Below, in pieces: positions 34,938 through 45,161 of a stretch of 51,860 bases of DNA. A program made the translations under genes and the position numbers. Each line of letters opens with the position of its first letter. Positions within the stretch are counted from its first letter, which is position 1. The notes below the pieces were generated by a model. The model had not been told where the DNA came from, did no database searches, and worked only from the letters and a program-made list of their open reading frames with translations. This DNA is from Microcoleus vaginatus WJT46-NPBG5 (lineage in GTDB: Bacteria; Cyanobacteriota; Cyanobacteriia; Cyanobacteriales; Oscillatoriaceae), in assembly GCA_019359355.1 (NCBI GenBank), contig JAHHHM010000034.1:1-51860 (forward strand), read 5' to 3'.

Positions 34938-37900
34938 ATGATCCATCCCATGAACAATTCGAGCGTGAATCACAACGGCATACAAAATCAGGGAAATCAA
35001 GACGAAGATAACAGCCTTTTCGGTCAGCGCTGGCTAGTAGAGGAACGAGACGCCTGTGGGGTCGGCTTCATTGCCAACTTAAAAGGGGAAGCGAGCCATG
35101 AAATTGTGGCCAACGCCTTGTCCGCGCTCACCTGTTTGGAACACCGGGGAGCCTGTAGCGCCGATCAAGATTCAGGGGATGGGGCGGGTGTGATGACAGC
35201 AATCCCCTGGGAACTACTTGATGGATGGATGAGCGAGGGGGGGATTCAACGCGATCCGGGCGCAGAAACCGCAGTAGGGATGGTATTTTTGCCCCAAGAT
35301 GCAGCCCAGGCAAAAACTTGCCGCGAAGTTGTCGAAAAAGTTTTAGTGGAAGAAGGACTGACGCTGCTTGGCTGGCGCACGGTGCCGGTGCGCCCAGAGA
35401 TCCTAGGGTTGCAAGCGCGAGAAAACCAGCCGCATATCGAGCAAGTGATTGTTCAGTCTGGGCAGTGGCGCGGGGATGAACTGGAACGCCGGCTCTATCT
35501 TGCCCGCCGCTCCTTTGGCAAAACCCTGCACAGCATGGAAAGCGGCAAATGGGGAGATGATTTTTATGTCTGTTCCTTCTCTTGCCGCACCATCGTTTAT
35601 AAAGGCATGGTGCGCTCAGCCGTGCTGGGAGAATTTTATCTCGATTTACAAAACCCCGCTTACAAGAGCGTTTTTGCGGTGTATCACCGGCGCTTCAGCA
35701 CGAATACGATGCCCCGTTGGCCCCTGGCCCAGCCGATGCGTCTGCTAGGCCACAATGGCGAAATTAATACGCTGCTGGGCAACATTAACTGGATGATGGC
35801 GCGGGAAGGCACCTTGTCCCATCCGATCTGGGACGGTCGGATTGAGGATCTCAAACCGCTGGTGAAGCCAGATAACAGCGACTCCGCCACGCTGGATAAC
35901 GTGATGGAACTGTTGGTGCGCTCAGGACGTAGTCCCCAAGAAGCCCTGACGATCATGGTGCCAGAAGCCTACCAAAATCAGCCGGCTTTGGATGAGTATC
36001 CAGAAATTGTGGATTTCTACGAATATTACAGCGGCCTACAAGAGCCGTGGGATGGCCCCGCCCTGCTAGTCTTCAGTGATGGCAAGCTGGTGGGAGCTAC
36101 CCTAGATCGCAATGGACTCAGACCGGCTCGTTATGCTCTCACCCGCGACGGTATGGTGATTGTGGCATCAGAAGCCGGTGTGGTGGATTTGCCAGAAGCA
36201 GACATTGTGGAAAAAGGCCGGTTGGGTCCTGGGCAAATGATTGCCGTTGACCTTGAAGCCAGGGAAATTATCAAGAACTGGGAGATTAAGCAGCGCATTG
36301 CCAAAACCCAGCCTTATGGACAGTGGCTGCGGCAACACCGGCGCGAATTAACACTGCAACCGTTCCCCGAAGCCGCCCAAATGGAAGTCGGTGACGTGTT
36401 GCGCTATCAAACTGCCTTTGGCTACACCGCTGAAGACGTAGAGATGGTGATCGAAGAAATGGCGGTCAGTGCTAAGGAACCAACGTTCTGCATGGGAGAT
36501 GACATTCCCTTAGCCGTACTCTCAGAACGCCCTCACTTGCTCTACGACTACTTCAAACAGCGCTTTGCTCAAGTCACAAACCCTCCCATTGACCCTCTGC
36601 GGGAAGGGATGGTGATGTCTTTAAGTATGCAGCTCGGTGAGCGAGGAAATATTCTGGAAGCCAAGCCAGAATATGCGAACCGGCTCAAGATTTCCACGCC
36701 GGTGATCAATGATGCTGAATTGGACGTGATTCGCACATCGGGTTTGGAGTCAGCAACCTTATCCACTTTATTTGAGATCGCAGCCGGCCCTCCAGGACTC
36801 GCTGAAGCAGTCAAACGGCTGCAGGAAGAAGCGGCAGAAGCAGTACGTGCCGGCAAAAAGATTCTAATTCTCAGTGATCGCACCCAAAAAATTACGGATG
36901 AGCTGAGCTACATTCCCCCTCTGTTAGCAGTGGGTGCCGTCCATCACCACTTGATCCGTCAAGGGTTGCGGATGAAAACCTCTTTAATCGTCGATACCGC
37001 TCAATGCTGGAGTACCCACCACTTCGCTTGCCTAATTGGCTACGGCGCGAGTTCTGTGTGCCCCTATTTAGCCTGGGAAAGTGTGCGGCAGTGGGTGTTC
37101 AATCCCAGAACTCAAAATCTGATGGAACGGGGCAAGATTGCTTCGGTGAGTGTGGACAAAGCTCAGGAAAACTATCGCAAGGCAATAGAAGGTGGCTTGC
37201 TGAAAATTCTCTCGAAAATGGGCATTTCCCTGCTGGCAAGCTACCAAGGGGCGCAAATTTTTGAAGCGATCGGGATTGGATCAGATTTAATTGGGTTGGG
37301 CTTCACCGGCACCACCTCCCGCATCGGAGGGCTGTCTGTTAGCGAACTGGCTCAGGAAGTCATGGCCTTCCACAGCAAAGCTTTCCCCGAACTGAATATC
37401 AAGAAGCTAGAAAACTATGGCTTTGTCCAGTACCGGCCTGGTGGTGAGTATCACATGAACAGCCCCGAAATGGCCAAGGCGCTGCACAAGGCGGTGGAAA
37501 ATAAGGCACACGACCACTATGAGCTGTATCAAAAATCTCTGCAAGGACGCCCGGTAACTGCTTTGCGGGATTTGCTGGATTTCAATGCCGATCGCGCCTC
37601 GATTCCGATTGAGGAAGTAGAGCCGGTGGAAAACATTATGTCGCGTTTCTGCACCGGCGGGATGTCCTTGGGGGCGCTGTCCCCGGAAGCCCATGAGGTG
37701 CTAGCCATTGCCATGAATCGCATCAGCGGTAAATCTAACTCCGGTGAGGGTGGGGAAGATCCGGTGCGGTTTAAGGTGCTTGATGATGTCGATGAGACAG
37801 GGCATTCTCAGTTAATGCCGCATCTCAAAGGTTTACGCAATGGCGATACGGCATCATCTGCGATTAAGCAGGTGGCGTCGGGCCGGTTTGGGGTGACGCC

Positions 37901-39596
37901 TGAGTATTTGATGAATGCCAAGCAGATCGAAATTAAGATGGCTCAGGGTGCGAAACCCGGTGAAGGGGGCCAATTGCCTGGGAAAAAGGTTAGCCCCTAT
38001 ATTGCCATGTTGCGCCGGTCGAAGCCGGGAGTGACGCTAATTTCGCCGCCGCCTCACCACGATATTTATTCGATTGAGGATTTATCCCAACTAATTTTTG
38101 ACCTCCACCAAATTAATCCCAAGGCTGGAGTTTCGGTGAAGTTGGTGGCGGAAATTGGGATCGGCACGGTGGCTGCCGGTGTGGCAAAGGCGAATGCGGA
38201 TATTATCCAAATTTCTGGCCACGATGGCGGCACCGGCGCGTCTCCCCTAAGTTCAATTAAGCACGCCGGTTCGCCTTGGGAATTGGGACTGACGGAAGTG
38301 CATCGGGTGTTGATGGACAACCAGTTGCGTGACCGCGTTCTGTTGCGCGTTGATGGCGGCTTCAAAACCGGCTGGGATGTGGTAATGGGCGCTTTGATGG
38401 GTGGCGAAGAATACGGCTTCGGTTCAATCGCCATGATTGCCGAAGGCTGTATTATGGCCCGGATTTGTCACACCAATGCCTGCCCGGTTGGGGTGGCGAC
38501 TCAGCAAGAAAAGCTGCGTCAGCGCTTCACCGGCATCCCTGAACACGTGGTCAATTTCTTCTACTTTGTGGCAGAGGAAGTGCGTTCTTTGCTGGCGCGG
38601 CTGGGCTACCGTTCTCTTAATGAGATTATCGGTCGTGCGGATCTGCTGAAGGTGAAGGAAGGCGTGCAACTGACAAAAACCAAGTCTCTGAATTTAGATT
38701 GCCTGCTCAAGTTACCGGATTCACGCGCAAATCGCGATTGGTTGCACCATGAGCCGGTTCACAGCAACGGGCCGGTTTTGGATGATGAGTTATTGGCTGA
38801 CTCAGAAATTCAAGCGGCGATCCAAAATCAGGGCAGTGTAACGAAAACTTACCGGCTGGTGAATACAGACCGAACCGTGGGCACACGACTATCGGGGGCG
38901 ATTGCTCAAAAGTACGGCAACACCGGCTTTGAGGGTCAAATTACACTGAATTTCACCGGAAGTGCCGGTCAAAGTTTCGGGGCGTTCAACCTTCCGGGCA
39001 TGACGCTGATTCTAGAGGGTGAAGCCAATGACTATGTGGGTAAAGGCTTGCACGGGGGCGAGATTATTATTAAGCCGCCGGCTGAGGCAACCTATGACCC
39101 ATCACAAAATGTGATTATTGGCAATACTTGCTTGTATGGTGCAACCGGCGGCTTTTTGTTTGCCAATGGTCAAGCCGGTGAGCGGTTTGCTGTGCGGAAC
39201 TCAATGGCGAAGGCTGTGATTGAGGGTGCCGGTGATCACTGTGCTGAGTACATGACCGGCGGTGCCATCGTTGTCCTTGGCAGGGTTGGCCGCAATGTGG
39301 GTGCCGGCATGACAGGCGGGATGGGCTACTTCTTGGATGAAGATGGAAGTTTCCCGCAAAAAGTTAATTACGAAATTGTCAAGATTCAGCGGATTTGTAC
39401 GGCTGCCGGTGAGCAGCAGCTTAAGGAATTGATTGAGCTGCACGCAGATCGCACCGGCAGCCAAAAGGCGAAGACAATCTTGGAAAATTGGTCTGAATAC
39501 CTGCCCAAGTTCTATCAAGTTGTGCCGCCTTCTGAGGCTGACAGTCCTGAAGCAAGTGCTGAAGCCCCAACTGAAAAGGTTGCAGTAAAAGCATAG
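34938..39596 (+). CDS. gltS: Ferredoxin-dependent glutamate synthase (Fd-GOGAT)
   Basis: Transfers the amide of glutamine to 2-oxoglutarate, giving two glutamates with electrons from ferredoxin, and closes the GS-GOGAT cycle. The 1552-residue protein has the class II amidotransferase domain with catalytic Cys40 (RDACGVGF), the central domain, and the FMN-binding synthase domain with [26 protein letters not shown] and [16 protein letters not shown]. The 3Fe-4S motif [15 protein letters not shown] is near 1170, and the GXGXG beta-helix domain is at the C-terminus. It is the single-subunit ferredoxin type, not the NADPH large subunit. The 39-residue stretch before Cys40 is presumably removed. 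AAGGAAAAG supports the ATG. Confidence 0.97.
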   Translation: MIHPMNNSSVNHNGIQNQGNQDEDNSLFGQRWLVEERDACGVGFIANLKGEASHEIVANALSALTCLEHRGACSADQDSGDGAGVMTAIPWELLDGWMSEGGIQRDPGAETAVGMVFLPQDAAQAKTCREVVEKVLVEEGLTLLGWRTVPVRPEILGLQARENQPHIEQVIVQSGQWRGDELERRLYLARRSFGKTLHSMESGKWGDDFYVCSFSCRTIVYKGMVRSAVLGEFYLDLQNPAYKSVFAVYHRRFSTNTMPRWPLAQPMRLLGHNGEINTLLGNINWMMAREGTLSHPIWDGRIEDLKPLVKPDNSDSATLDNVMELLVRSGRSPQEALTIMVPEAYQNQPALDEYPEIVDFYEYYSGLQEPWDGPALLVFSDGKLVGATLDRNGLRPARYALTRDGMVIVASEAGVVDLPEADIVEKGRLGPGQMIAVDLEAREIIKNWEIKQRIAKTQPYGQWLRQHRRELTLQPFPEAAQMEVGDVLRYQTAFGYTAEDVEMVIEEMAVSAKEPTFCMGDDIPLAVLSERPHLLYDYFKQRFAQVTNPPIDPLREGMVMSLSMQLGERGNILEAKPEYANRLKISTPVINDAELDVIRTSGLESATLSTLFEIAAGPPGLAEAVKRLQEEAAEAVRAGKKILILSDRTQKITDELSYIPPLLAVGAVHHHLIRQGLRMKTSLIVDTAQCWSTHHFACLIGYGASSVCPYLAWESVRQWVFNPRTQNLMERGKIASVSVDKAQENYRKAIEGGLLKILSKMGISLLASYQGAQIFEAIGIGSDLIGLGFTGTTSRIGGLSVSELAQEVMAFHSKAFPELNIKKLENYGFVQYRPGGEYHMNSPEMAKALHKAVENKAHDHYELYQKSLQGRPVTALRDLLDFNADRASIPIEEVEPVENIMSRFCTGGMSLGALSPEAHEVLAIAMNRISGKSNSGEGGEDPVRFKVLDDVDETGHSQLMPHLKGLRNGDTASSAIKQVASGRFGVTPEYLMNAKQIEIKMAQGAKPGEGGQLPGKKVSPYIAMLRRSKPGVTLISPPPHHDIYSIEDLSQLIFDLHQINPKAGVSVKLVAEIGIGTVAAGVAKANADIIQISGHDGGTGASPLSSIKHAGSPWELGLTEVHRVLMDNQLRDRVLLRVDGGFKTGWDVVMGALMGGEEYGFGSIAMIAEGCIMARICHTNACPVGVATQQEKLRQRFTGIPEHVVNFFYFVAEEVRSLLARLGYRSLNEIIGRADLLKVKEGVQLTKTKSLNLDCLLKLPDSRANRDWLHHEPVHSNGPVLDDELLADSEIQAAIQNQGSVTKTYRLVNTDRTVGTRLSGAIAQKYGNTGFEGQITLNFTGSAGQSFGAFNLPGMTLILEGEANDYVGKGLHGGEIIIKPPAEATYDPSQNVIIGNTCLYGATGGFLFANGQAGERFAVRNSMAKAVIEGAGDHCAEYMTGGAIVVLGRVGRNVGAGMTGGMGYFLDEDGSFPQKVNYEIVKIQRICTAAGEQQLKELIELHADRTGSQKAKTILENWSEYLPKFYQVVPPSEADSPEASAEAPTEKVAVKA

Positions 39597-39640
39597 TTTG
39601 GTTATCCATTCAGTAGAGAATGGAACAGAAAAATGAAGAA

Positions 39641-39668
39641 GGGGCGACAAAAATCGCCTCTTTTTTTT
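39641..39668 (+). terminator. Rho-independent terminator of gltS
   Basis: GGGGCGA (39641-39647) pairs with TCGCCTC (39654-39660), one G-U wobble, followed by eight T residues (39661-39668). Adjoining A residues on the left pair with the T run, lengthening the stem. It is 45 nt after the stop. Confidence 0.9.
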
Positions 39669-39704
39669 GGTTGGATGCCAACATTTTGGAACAAGATCAA
39701 CTGA

Positions 39705-39729
39705 TGATACCAAAAAGGATTTGGTATCA
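39705..39729. repeat. 10-bp palindrome in the gltS-psb35 spacer
   Basis: TGATACCAAA (39705-39714) and TTTGGTATCA (39720-39729) form a perfect stem with loop AAGGA. GGATTTGGT wording recurs at 39717, 39765 and 39799, a dispersed-repeat family. The 39669-40045 gap holds no gene. Confidence 0.6.
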
Positions 39730-40045
39730 CTCGTTTCACTCAAGCCCAAACCTTTGCTCTAAGAGGATTTGGTCAATCTGTAAGGTGTCTGCCATAACCG
39801 GATTTGGTATGACTTGAGGAATCTTTAATTAAGGAGTGATTGGTTAGGGTCTAAATTGCCAATAAAGCTAACTTTTGAAGAGTATATTAGGGATGATGCC
39901 GGTATAGATAATCCATAAACTTCCTAATTTGAAGTTATTTATAGCATAGAAAAACCCTCACCGGCGTGAGGGCAATAACTTGATCAGCTTTAAAATTGTG
40001 CCTTTGTAAAAAAGGGGAATGGAAAGAAGGATCGACAGCTTTAGC

Positions 40046-40267
40046 TTATTGATTCGTTGTAGCAAAAGCCTCGACTGGATAGCCGGGAACTCGCTCAGAG
40101 TAATCAGTTTTTGTTGCAGTAACAGACTCAGCTAGCTTCTCAAAAGAGTCAGAATTCCAGTTACGCTGGTGGATTGGCTTCGACTGTTCGCCCCTGAAAT
40201 AAGCTTGAGTTCCCAAAACTGCCGCAGCCACCCAACCGACGATAAACAGTGCAATTAGTACAGTCAT
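40046..40267 (-). CDS. Psb35-related small photosystem II membrane protein
   Basis: A 73-residue protein with one N-terminal membrane segment (IALFIVGWVAAAVLG, residues 5-19) and a soluble stretch starting TQAYFRGEQSKPIHQRNWNS. This pattern resembles the cyanobacterial Psb35 (Ssl2148-like) proteins that associate with photosystem II assembly subcomplexes; the match is from memory and unverified. It stands alone between gltS and the deacetylase. Alternative: an unrelated thylakoid small protein. Confidence 0.65.
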   Translation of the reverse strand: MTVLIALFIVGWVAAAVLGTQAYFRGEQSKPIHQRNWNSDSFEKLAESVTATKTDYSERVPGYPVEAFATTNQ

Positions 40268-40419
40268 TTTTTGTTTGCCCTAAAGATTTATTAACTTATG
40301 TAAATAAATGTAACAAAACTTTTGACAAGGTTCAAGGTCGTGCCTGGACGGTTAACCAGACACAAAAGTATGGTATTCCAGACTTGACAACTAACTAGGC
40401 AGCCAGCAAAACCTAATTC

Positions 40420-41367
40420 CTACGGCTTCTCGGCGCGTGAATTGGTAGATTTTGCCTGGGCTACGAGTTCCTTATCTTGCATCTCTAGCAGTTCTGGCAA
40501 TGTTACAAATTTATATCCCTGCTTCTTCAGCTCTGCAATGATTTGTGGTAAAGCTTTTAGGGTGTTTGAGTGATTGCCGCCGCCATCGTGCATCAACACA
40601 ACAGCGCCTGACTGCGCGTTACTGAGTACGGTGTTAATGATTTCCTGTGGACTGGGAGAATAGGACTCGAGAGTATCCGTAGACCACATGGCAACGACCA
40701 TTTTTTGGGCTTGGGCGTAGGCAGCTAATCCATTGTCTAAAATGCCTCCCGGTGGGCGGAACATCGCGGTTTTAACACCTGTGATTTTGTAGATGAGTGA
40801 CGCGGTGTCTTCTATTTCCCTCGCGGCAATAAAGCGATCTACTTGATGATATTGGTGGTTCCAGGTGTGGTTGCCAATAGCATGGCCTTCAGCAACAACT
40901 TTTTTGCCAATTTCTGGATAAATTTGCAGATGCCGGCCTATCCAAAAGAAAGTTGCTTTAATTTTGTTTTGCTTGAGAATATTTAAAATTTGCAATGTAT
41001 CTGGCCAAGGCCCATCATCAAAGGTGAGAGCAACGACTTTTTGTTTACTATTTAGTTTGATTTCATAAGTGATTGCGCCTTCAAATCGAGCCGGCACTGA
41101 AAAATTGAAGCGTTTTTCGTGTTGTGCCTGTATTTGTGCAGCCTTAGTATTAAAGCCCTTAATGCGATGCTCAATTGCCGGCTTTACATTCAGTAAATTC
41201 TGCTTTTCTTTCTTCCCAACAGGGGTTAATTGAGGAGCCGGCAGCTTAAGTTCTTCATTAACGGGTGGGGATGCCGGCATAATTACACCCAACATAAAAC
41301 TGCCAAAAGCTGTCCCTATCATTAAAAATATTTTTTGCTGACCAACCAAGGAAGCCAGGTTTGCCAT
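40420..41367 (-). CDS. Polysaccharide deacetylase (NodB family)
   Basis: Removes N-acetyl groups from cell-surface polysaccharides or peptidoglycan. The 315-residue protein has an N-terminal membrane anchor or signal (IFLMIGTAFGSFMLGVIM, near 13-30), then the NodB domain from about residue 100. It carries TFDDGPWPDT (metal- and base-binding Asp pair), NHTWNHQYH (H-x3-H), FRPPGG and a final VVLMHDGGG. The catalytic set looks complete. It is probably exported to the envelope. Confidence 0.93.
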   Translation of the reverse strand: MANLASLVGQQKIFLMIGTAFGSFMLGVIMPASPPVNEELKLPAPQLTPVGKKEKQNLLNVKPAIEHRIKGFNTKAAQIQAQHEKRFNFSVPARFEGAITYEIKLNSKQKVVALTFDDGPWPDTLQILNILKQNKIKATFFWIGRHLQIYPEIGKKVVAEGHAIGNHTWNHQYHQVDRFIAAREIEDTASLIYKITGVKTAMFRPPGGILDNGLAAYAQAQKMVVAMWSTDTLESYSPSPQEIINTVLSNAQSGAVVLMHDGGGNHSNTLKALPQIIAELKKQGYKFVTLPELLEMQDKELVAQAKSTNSRAEKP

Positions 41368-41446
41368 GTAATTTCTCCCGCAATTATTTTGGCGATAAGT
41401 TGGTTAAAATTAATGCCTTTAGTAAGTATTGTTTTTGAAGCAGAGA

Positions 41447-41503
41447 GAGCGGAAAGACTATAGGTCAGGCATCCATATTGTTTATGACTTATACTTTCCG
41501 CTC
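41447..41503. repeat. Long inverted repeat between panC-cmk and the deacetylase
   Basis: GAGCGGAAAG (41447-41456) is perfectly inverted at 41494-41503, and the adjacent bases continue to pair partly. On the plus side it is followed by ATTTTT. It may be a terminator of panC-cmk lacking a minus-strand U tract, or a dispersed repeat. Confidence 0.55.
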
Positions 41504-41543
41504 ATTTTTAACTGACATTCAATCCAACTTAAAAAGTCGTTGC

Positions 41544-43190
41544 TTAGACAGATGCTTGGACTTGATTGTAATAGCAGCGAACAATACGCTCAACGACTTC
41601 AGCAATGCTTAAACCATCGGTTTGAATTTCAATGGCATCGGCTGCTTTGCGAAGGGGTGAAACCGCACGGTTGGTGTCTTTTCGATCACGTTCAGAGATA
41701 TCGTGTTCCAACTCCTGCAAACTGATGATATTCTCGCCCTGCTGTTCAATATCTTGGTGCCGGCGTCGCGCCCGTTCTTGCACAGAAGCCGTCAAGAAAA
41801 TCTTGAGTTCAGCATCTGGGAAAACTTGAGTACCGATGTCGCGCCCTTCTGCGACTAAGCCACCCTTCTTGCCAAAGTTCTGCTGTTGTTTGACGAGTAA
41901 CTGACGGACTGCCGACTGTGCAGAGATGGCTGACACATTCGCTGTTACCTCCATACTCCGAATGAACCCAGTTACATCTTGACCGTTAATCAGAATTTGA
42001 GCATTGGGCATCGAAGATTGGGAAGCATTTGTTTCGGTTGATGCTTGCCAGTCGCTAGTTGCCAAGCCGGCAAAACTAATTTCACTGTTGGCAACCAACT
42101 CCGCCACAGCGGGTTCATCGTTAATCGGGATACCGGCTTGCAAAACAAGCCAGGTTACTGCCCGGTACATTGCGCCGGTGTCGAGATACAACAGCCCTAA
42201 AGCTTGGGCGACAAGGCTTGCTACAGTAGATTTGCCGGCACCGGCAGGCCCATCAATAGCGACAATCGGCTGCCGGTCACGCAGGACAATATTATCAATT
42301 AAGCGGGTAGAACCGAGTCGGGCAGCAACGGCTAATAGCCCGACCTCTTCAACTTTATCTAAAGGCATCAAAGTATTGGGATCGACAAGTTCAACATATT
42401 CCAGCTGGACGCTTGGCACTTTTGCCAACTCCGCTTTAACAGATGCCATCATAACAGTGCCGGTGCGTTCCCCTGCAATAAAAGCTTTTTCGGCTTTTTG
42501 TAAACTGCGATACAACACAGTTGCTTGCTCTTTGTCCTCTGACGTCAGGTACTTATTCCGAGAACTCATTGCCAGTCCGGATGTCTCCCGCACAATCGGA
42601 CAGGGCACAATCTCCACCGGCAAGTTTAAATCTGCCACCAGCCGTTTAATAATGGCGACCTGCTGAGCGTCTTTGTGGCCAAAATAAGCGCGATTCGGCT
42701 GTACCAAGTTTAAAAGCTTGGTGACGATTGTTGTGACTCCCTGAAAATGGCCAATTCGAGAGCGACCGCACATTACCGACGTCATGGATGCTGGGGGAAT
42801 GACCTCAGTGAGAAAATCAGAGGGTGAATTTTGAGCAGAATCCCTTGTTCTCGCGCTCTCTCGCTCTGTGACTCCGATTTCCTCAACCGTGGGAGCAAAA
42901 AGCACATCAACACCGGCTGCTTCGCACAACTGCTGGTCTTGTTCTAGAGTGCGAGGATACTTTTGGAAATCTTCCGTTGGGCCAAATTGCAGCGGATTGA
43001 CAAAAATACTAACAATAACAATTTCATTTTCTTGTCTGGCCCGGTGGATCAAACTTAAATGGCCTTGATGCAGCGCTCCCATTGTTGGGACAAAGCCTAC
43101 TTCCTGGCCCAGATGTTGTTCAGGCCGGTGTAGACCTAAGTAGCAGCGCAATGCAGCGACCGTAGTAAACAGGCGCACCAAATCCCCCAA
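41544..43190 (-). CDS. panC/cmk: Bifunctional pantoate-beta-alanine ligase/cytidylate kinase
   Basis: A fused 548-residue enzyme. The N-terminal half (about 1-300) is PanC, which joins pantoate and beta-alanine using ATP (coenzyme A pathway); it has VPTMGALHQGHLSLI with the HxGH motif and FGHKDAQQVAIIKRLVADL. The C-terminal half is CMP/dCMP kinase, with the P-loop GPAGAGKST near residue 315, LYLDTGAMYRAVTW, VAEGRDIGTQVFP and RRHQDIEQQG. Such fusions are known in cyanobacteria. The two halves serve unrelated pathways. A non-consensus insertion-like stretch (SARTRDSAQNSPSDFL) lies in the ligase half near residue 115-130. Confidence 0.96.
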   Translation of the reverse strand: MGDLVRLFTTVAALRCYLGLHRPEQHLGQEVGFVPTMGALHQGHLSLIHRARQENEIVIVSIFVNPLQFGPTEDFQKYPRTLEQDQQLCEAAGVDVLFAPTVEEIGVTERESARTRDSAQNSPSDFLTEVIPPASMTSVMCGRSRIGHFQGVTTIVTKLLNLVQPNRAYFGHKDAQQVAIIKRLVADLNLPVEIVPCPIVRETSGLAMSSRNKYLTSEDKEQATVLYRSLQKAEKAFIAGERTGTVMMASVKAELAKVPSVQLEYVELVDPNTLMPLDKVEEVGLLAVAARLGSTRLIDNIVLRDRQPIVAIDGPAGAGKSTVASLVAQALGLLYLDTGAMYRAVTWLVLQAGIPINDEPAVAELVANSEISFAGLATSDWQASTETNASQSSMPNAQILINGQDVTGFIRSMEVTANVSAISAQSAVRQLLVKQQQNFGKKGGLVAEGRDIGTQVFPDAELKIFLTASVQERARRRHQDIEQQGENIISLQELEHDISERDRKDTNRAVSPLRKAADAIEIQTDGLSIAEVVERIVRCYYNQVQASV

Positions 43191-43244
43191 GTATTTGTTT
43201 AACTGTCTTCACCGTCAGTATATTCTCAGACAGTGGGGACTCAC

Positions 43245-43314
43245 GAGACTTCTTGGAAAAGTCTTTTTTTAACCGGCGACTAATGAGACTTGGTGCAAAA
43301 GTCTTTTTTTAACC
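43245..43314. repeat. Two 30-bp direct repeats, each a terminator-like hairpin
   Basis: Units 43245-43274 and 43285-43314 share GAGACTT at the left and GTCTTTTTTTAACC at the right. Each folds AGACTT with AAGTCT followed by T runs on the plus strand, but no plus-strand gene ends here. The right unit runs into AACCACAGATG, a dispersed repeat, then GCGTAGCGTGCCGCAGGC, a tandem/palindromic repeat type. The rest of the 43191-43556 gap has no gene. Confidence 0.65.
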
Positions 43315-43556
43315 ACAGATGATAGCGTAGCGTGCCGCAGGCATACACCGATAGGTTAACGGCAGGTGTTCGATAGCAAATTAGCAGGTTGATTAGATAA
43401 TCCCGATTGATTGGCTAGAGGGAGGGTGCTGAAATTGGGAAAGCATCAAGAATTAAGAAAATTTTCAAGTTTCTATTTTTAATTCTTCAGCTTGTTCCTT
43501 TAGTTTGGTGCAGCCTTGCGCCTTCCCACTTCAGTCATCTCCCTTCTTTCTGGTTG

Positions 43557-44714
43557 CTATGGGACTGCGGCAGTGTTTTGAGATCCCAGCACCTCTAAAC
43601 TGACTGGGGCGACTCCTGAGTGCGTTATTCCTAAGACTTCAGCAGCACCGGCAGACAAGTCGATAATCCGGTCTTCGATAAATGGCCCACGATCATTAAT
43701 CCGGACGATTACAGATATCCCGTTGTCGAGATTGGTTACTTTCACGCGGGTGCCAAAGGGTAAGTCGCGATGGGCGGCAGTTAAATCGTTTTGGTCAAAT
43801 ATTTCACCACTAGCGCTCATGTTGCCATCAAAACCTGGGCCGTACCAAGATGCCCAACCCGTCAGCCGATATAAAATTGGCCTAGTAGAAATTTCTGGAG
43901 CTTTGGGCTTAGCAACGGCGACGCGGCGGGGCATTCCGGGAATCTCGGCGAGTGGGGTTGCATTGCCCATTTGCCGCCGCAGGCGGTTCGTGGCTTGCAG
44001 TGCGTCTTCTGCCCGGTTGCCGGTGGTGTTGGCGAGCATGGTAACTGCGTCGATAGCGACTAAATCTTTACCGCTGACTTTGATCAGGTAGGTATCGCCT
44101 TCATCCGGCGTGACGGTGATGCTGCCGGCATCTAAGCTATTTTGACTCAGTTGGTTGAGCTGGGCTGCTACAGCATTTGCCCGGAAAATTGGATCGTTCT
44201 GCTGGCTCTGACCGGCTGCTGTTGTGAGGTTGCGGTTAGTTTCTTGTTGCTTGCCGGTTGCAACAATCACAGATCCAAGCTGAGTGCTATTTTGAGCGGA
44301 ATTGGCTGGGCGAACCGCTGTGGTTTTGCTTGGGCTGGAACTACCCACTTTGCTTCCACCCTTGCCGGCTGGGGAGGCTGCGCTATTTGAGCCGGCACTC
44401 GGACTGAGGAATGTCAAAATCGGAATGTTGCGGACATAAAGGGTTGCGGCTTGTCGCCCTGCCACTTCATGAGGGTAAATTTTGGCAATGGCGGCAGCAT
44501 CGGCTTTTGTGTTTGCTTGAGGCTGATACTGAGCGACTTGAATAACTTGAGGCGAGGTGCCGGCGTTTTGTTGGGTGCGTTTCTGGGCCGGCGAGTAATT
44601 TGCTTGAGTCCCTTTGTTAGCTGTCTGAGTTTGCGCCGCACGCGTGTGTGCCATTGGCCAGATGGCAGTCATGAGCAAGGCAGTCGTCAGGCTAGTCCAA
44701 AGTCTTTGAGTCAT
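43557..44714 (-). CDS. RlpA-like septal ring lytic transglycosylase family protein
   Basis: RlpA proteins carry a double-psi beta-barrel that can cleave glycan strands of denuded peptidoglycan. The ATG at 44714 starts a signal peptide (MTQRLWTSLTTALLM, cleaved near HTRAA); the frame upstream begins at TTG and is unlikely. The 385-residue protein has a long Gln/Ser/Thr/Pro-rich region, and the RlpA/DPBB domain is at about 287-380, with ASWYGPGFDGNMSASGE, AAHRDLPFGTRVKVTN, IVRINDRGPF and IIDLSAGAAEVLGI. Catalytic-type Asp and His residues of the barrel are present. No SPOR domain is seen. Confidence 0.93.
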   Translation of the reverse strand: MTQRLWTSLTTALLMTAIWPMAHTRAAQTQTANKGTQANYSPAQKRTQQNAGTSPQVIQVAQYQPQANTKADAAAIAKIYPHEVAGRQAATLYVRNIPILTFLSPSAGSNSAASPAGKGGSKVGSSSPSKTTAVRPANSAQNSTQLGSVIVATGKQQETNRNLTTAAGQSQQNDPIFRANAVAAQLNQLSQNSLDAGSITVTPDEGDTYLIKVSGKDLVAIDAVTMLANTTGNRAEDALQATNRLRRQMGNATPLAEIPGMPRRVAVAKPKAPEISTRPILYRLTGWASWYGPGFDGNMSASGEIFDQNDLTAAHRDLPFGTRVKVTNLDNGISVIVRINDRGPFIEDRIIDLSAGAAEVLGITHSGVAPVSLEVLGSQNTAAVP

Positions 44715-44934
44715 ACGTCCACTTGTGAGGAGCAATTGCAAATTGAGATTTGAGCTGTCAACGTGCCGCCATTATGGGGAGAATTGACTGAATAACTCAT
44801 ACTCATTCTGTGTTCGTGCTGAAAGTTTGAAACTGCAACAGACTAGCATGAAGGTTTCCGGTTGTGGATCGGGAACCTACGCAGAAGTTCCGTAACTTTA
44901 TGTAAAATTTAAATTTTGAAGTTGCTAAAAAAGA

Positions 44935-44966
44935 GCCAAGAACCTTGTAAGGTCAAGGTTTTTGGC
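44935..44966. terminator. 13-bp hairpin with U tracts on both sides, isolated
   Basis: GCCAAGAACCTTG (44935-44947) pairs with CAAGGTTTTTGGC (44954-44966), one wobble, around TAAGGT. T6 follows on the plus side after one base, and on the minus strand TTTTTT also follows shortly. No gene ends here (rlpA starts at 44714 on minus; purM at 45162 on plus). It could end an unannotated short RNA or attenuate purM. Confidence 0.55.
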
Positions 44967-45161
44967 ATTTTTTCTGCTTCCAAAAACTTTATCAAAACTT
45001 TACATAAACTTTATACGAGCTATGTGTTGCCTTTTGCCGTCGAGAAATCGGGTTCTGCGACTGGCTGTTGCCGGCACTCTTGTTGAATGTGGCAGGATCA
45101 TCTCGCTCGATTGGCAAGTACAATACTTCCTGCAATCAGCACTGTTGAGGGATTTTCAGGC

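Noticed and set aside
34799-35011. 70-codon plus-strand ORF before gltS
   Set aside because: It overlaps the gltS start in another frame, has no ribosome-binding site and a basic random composition.
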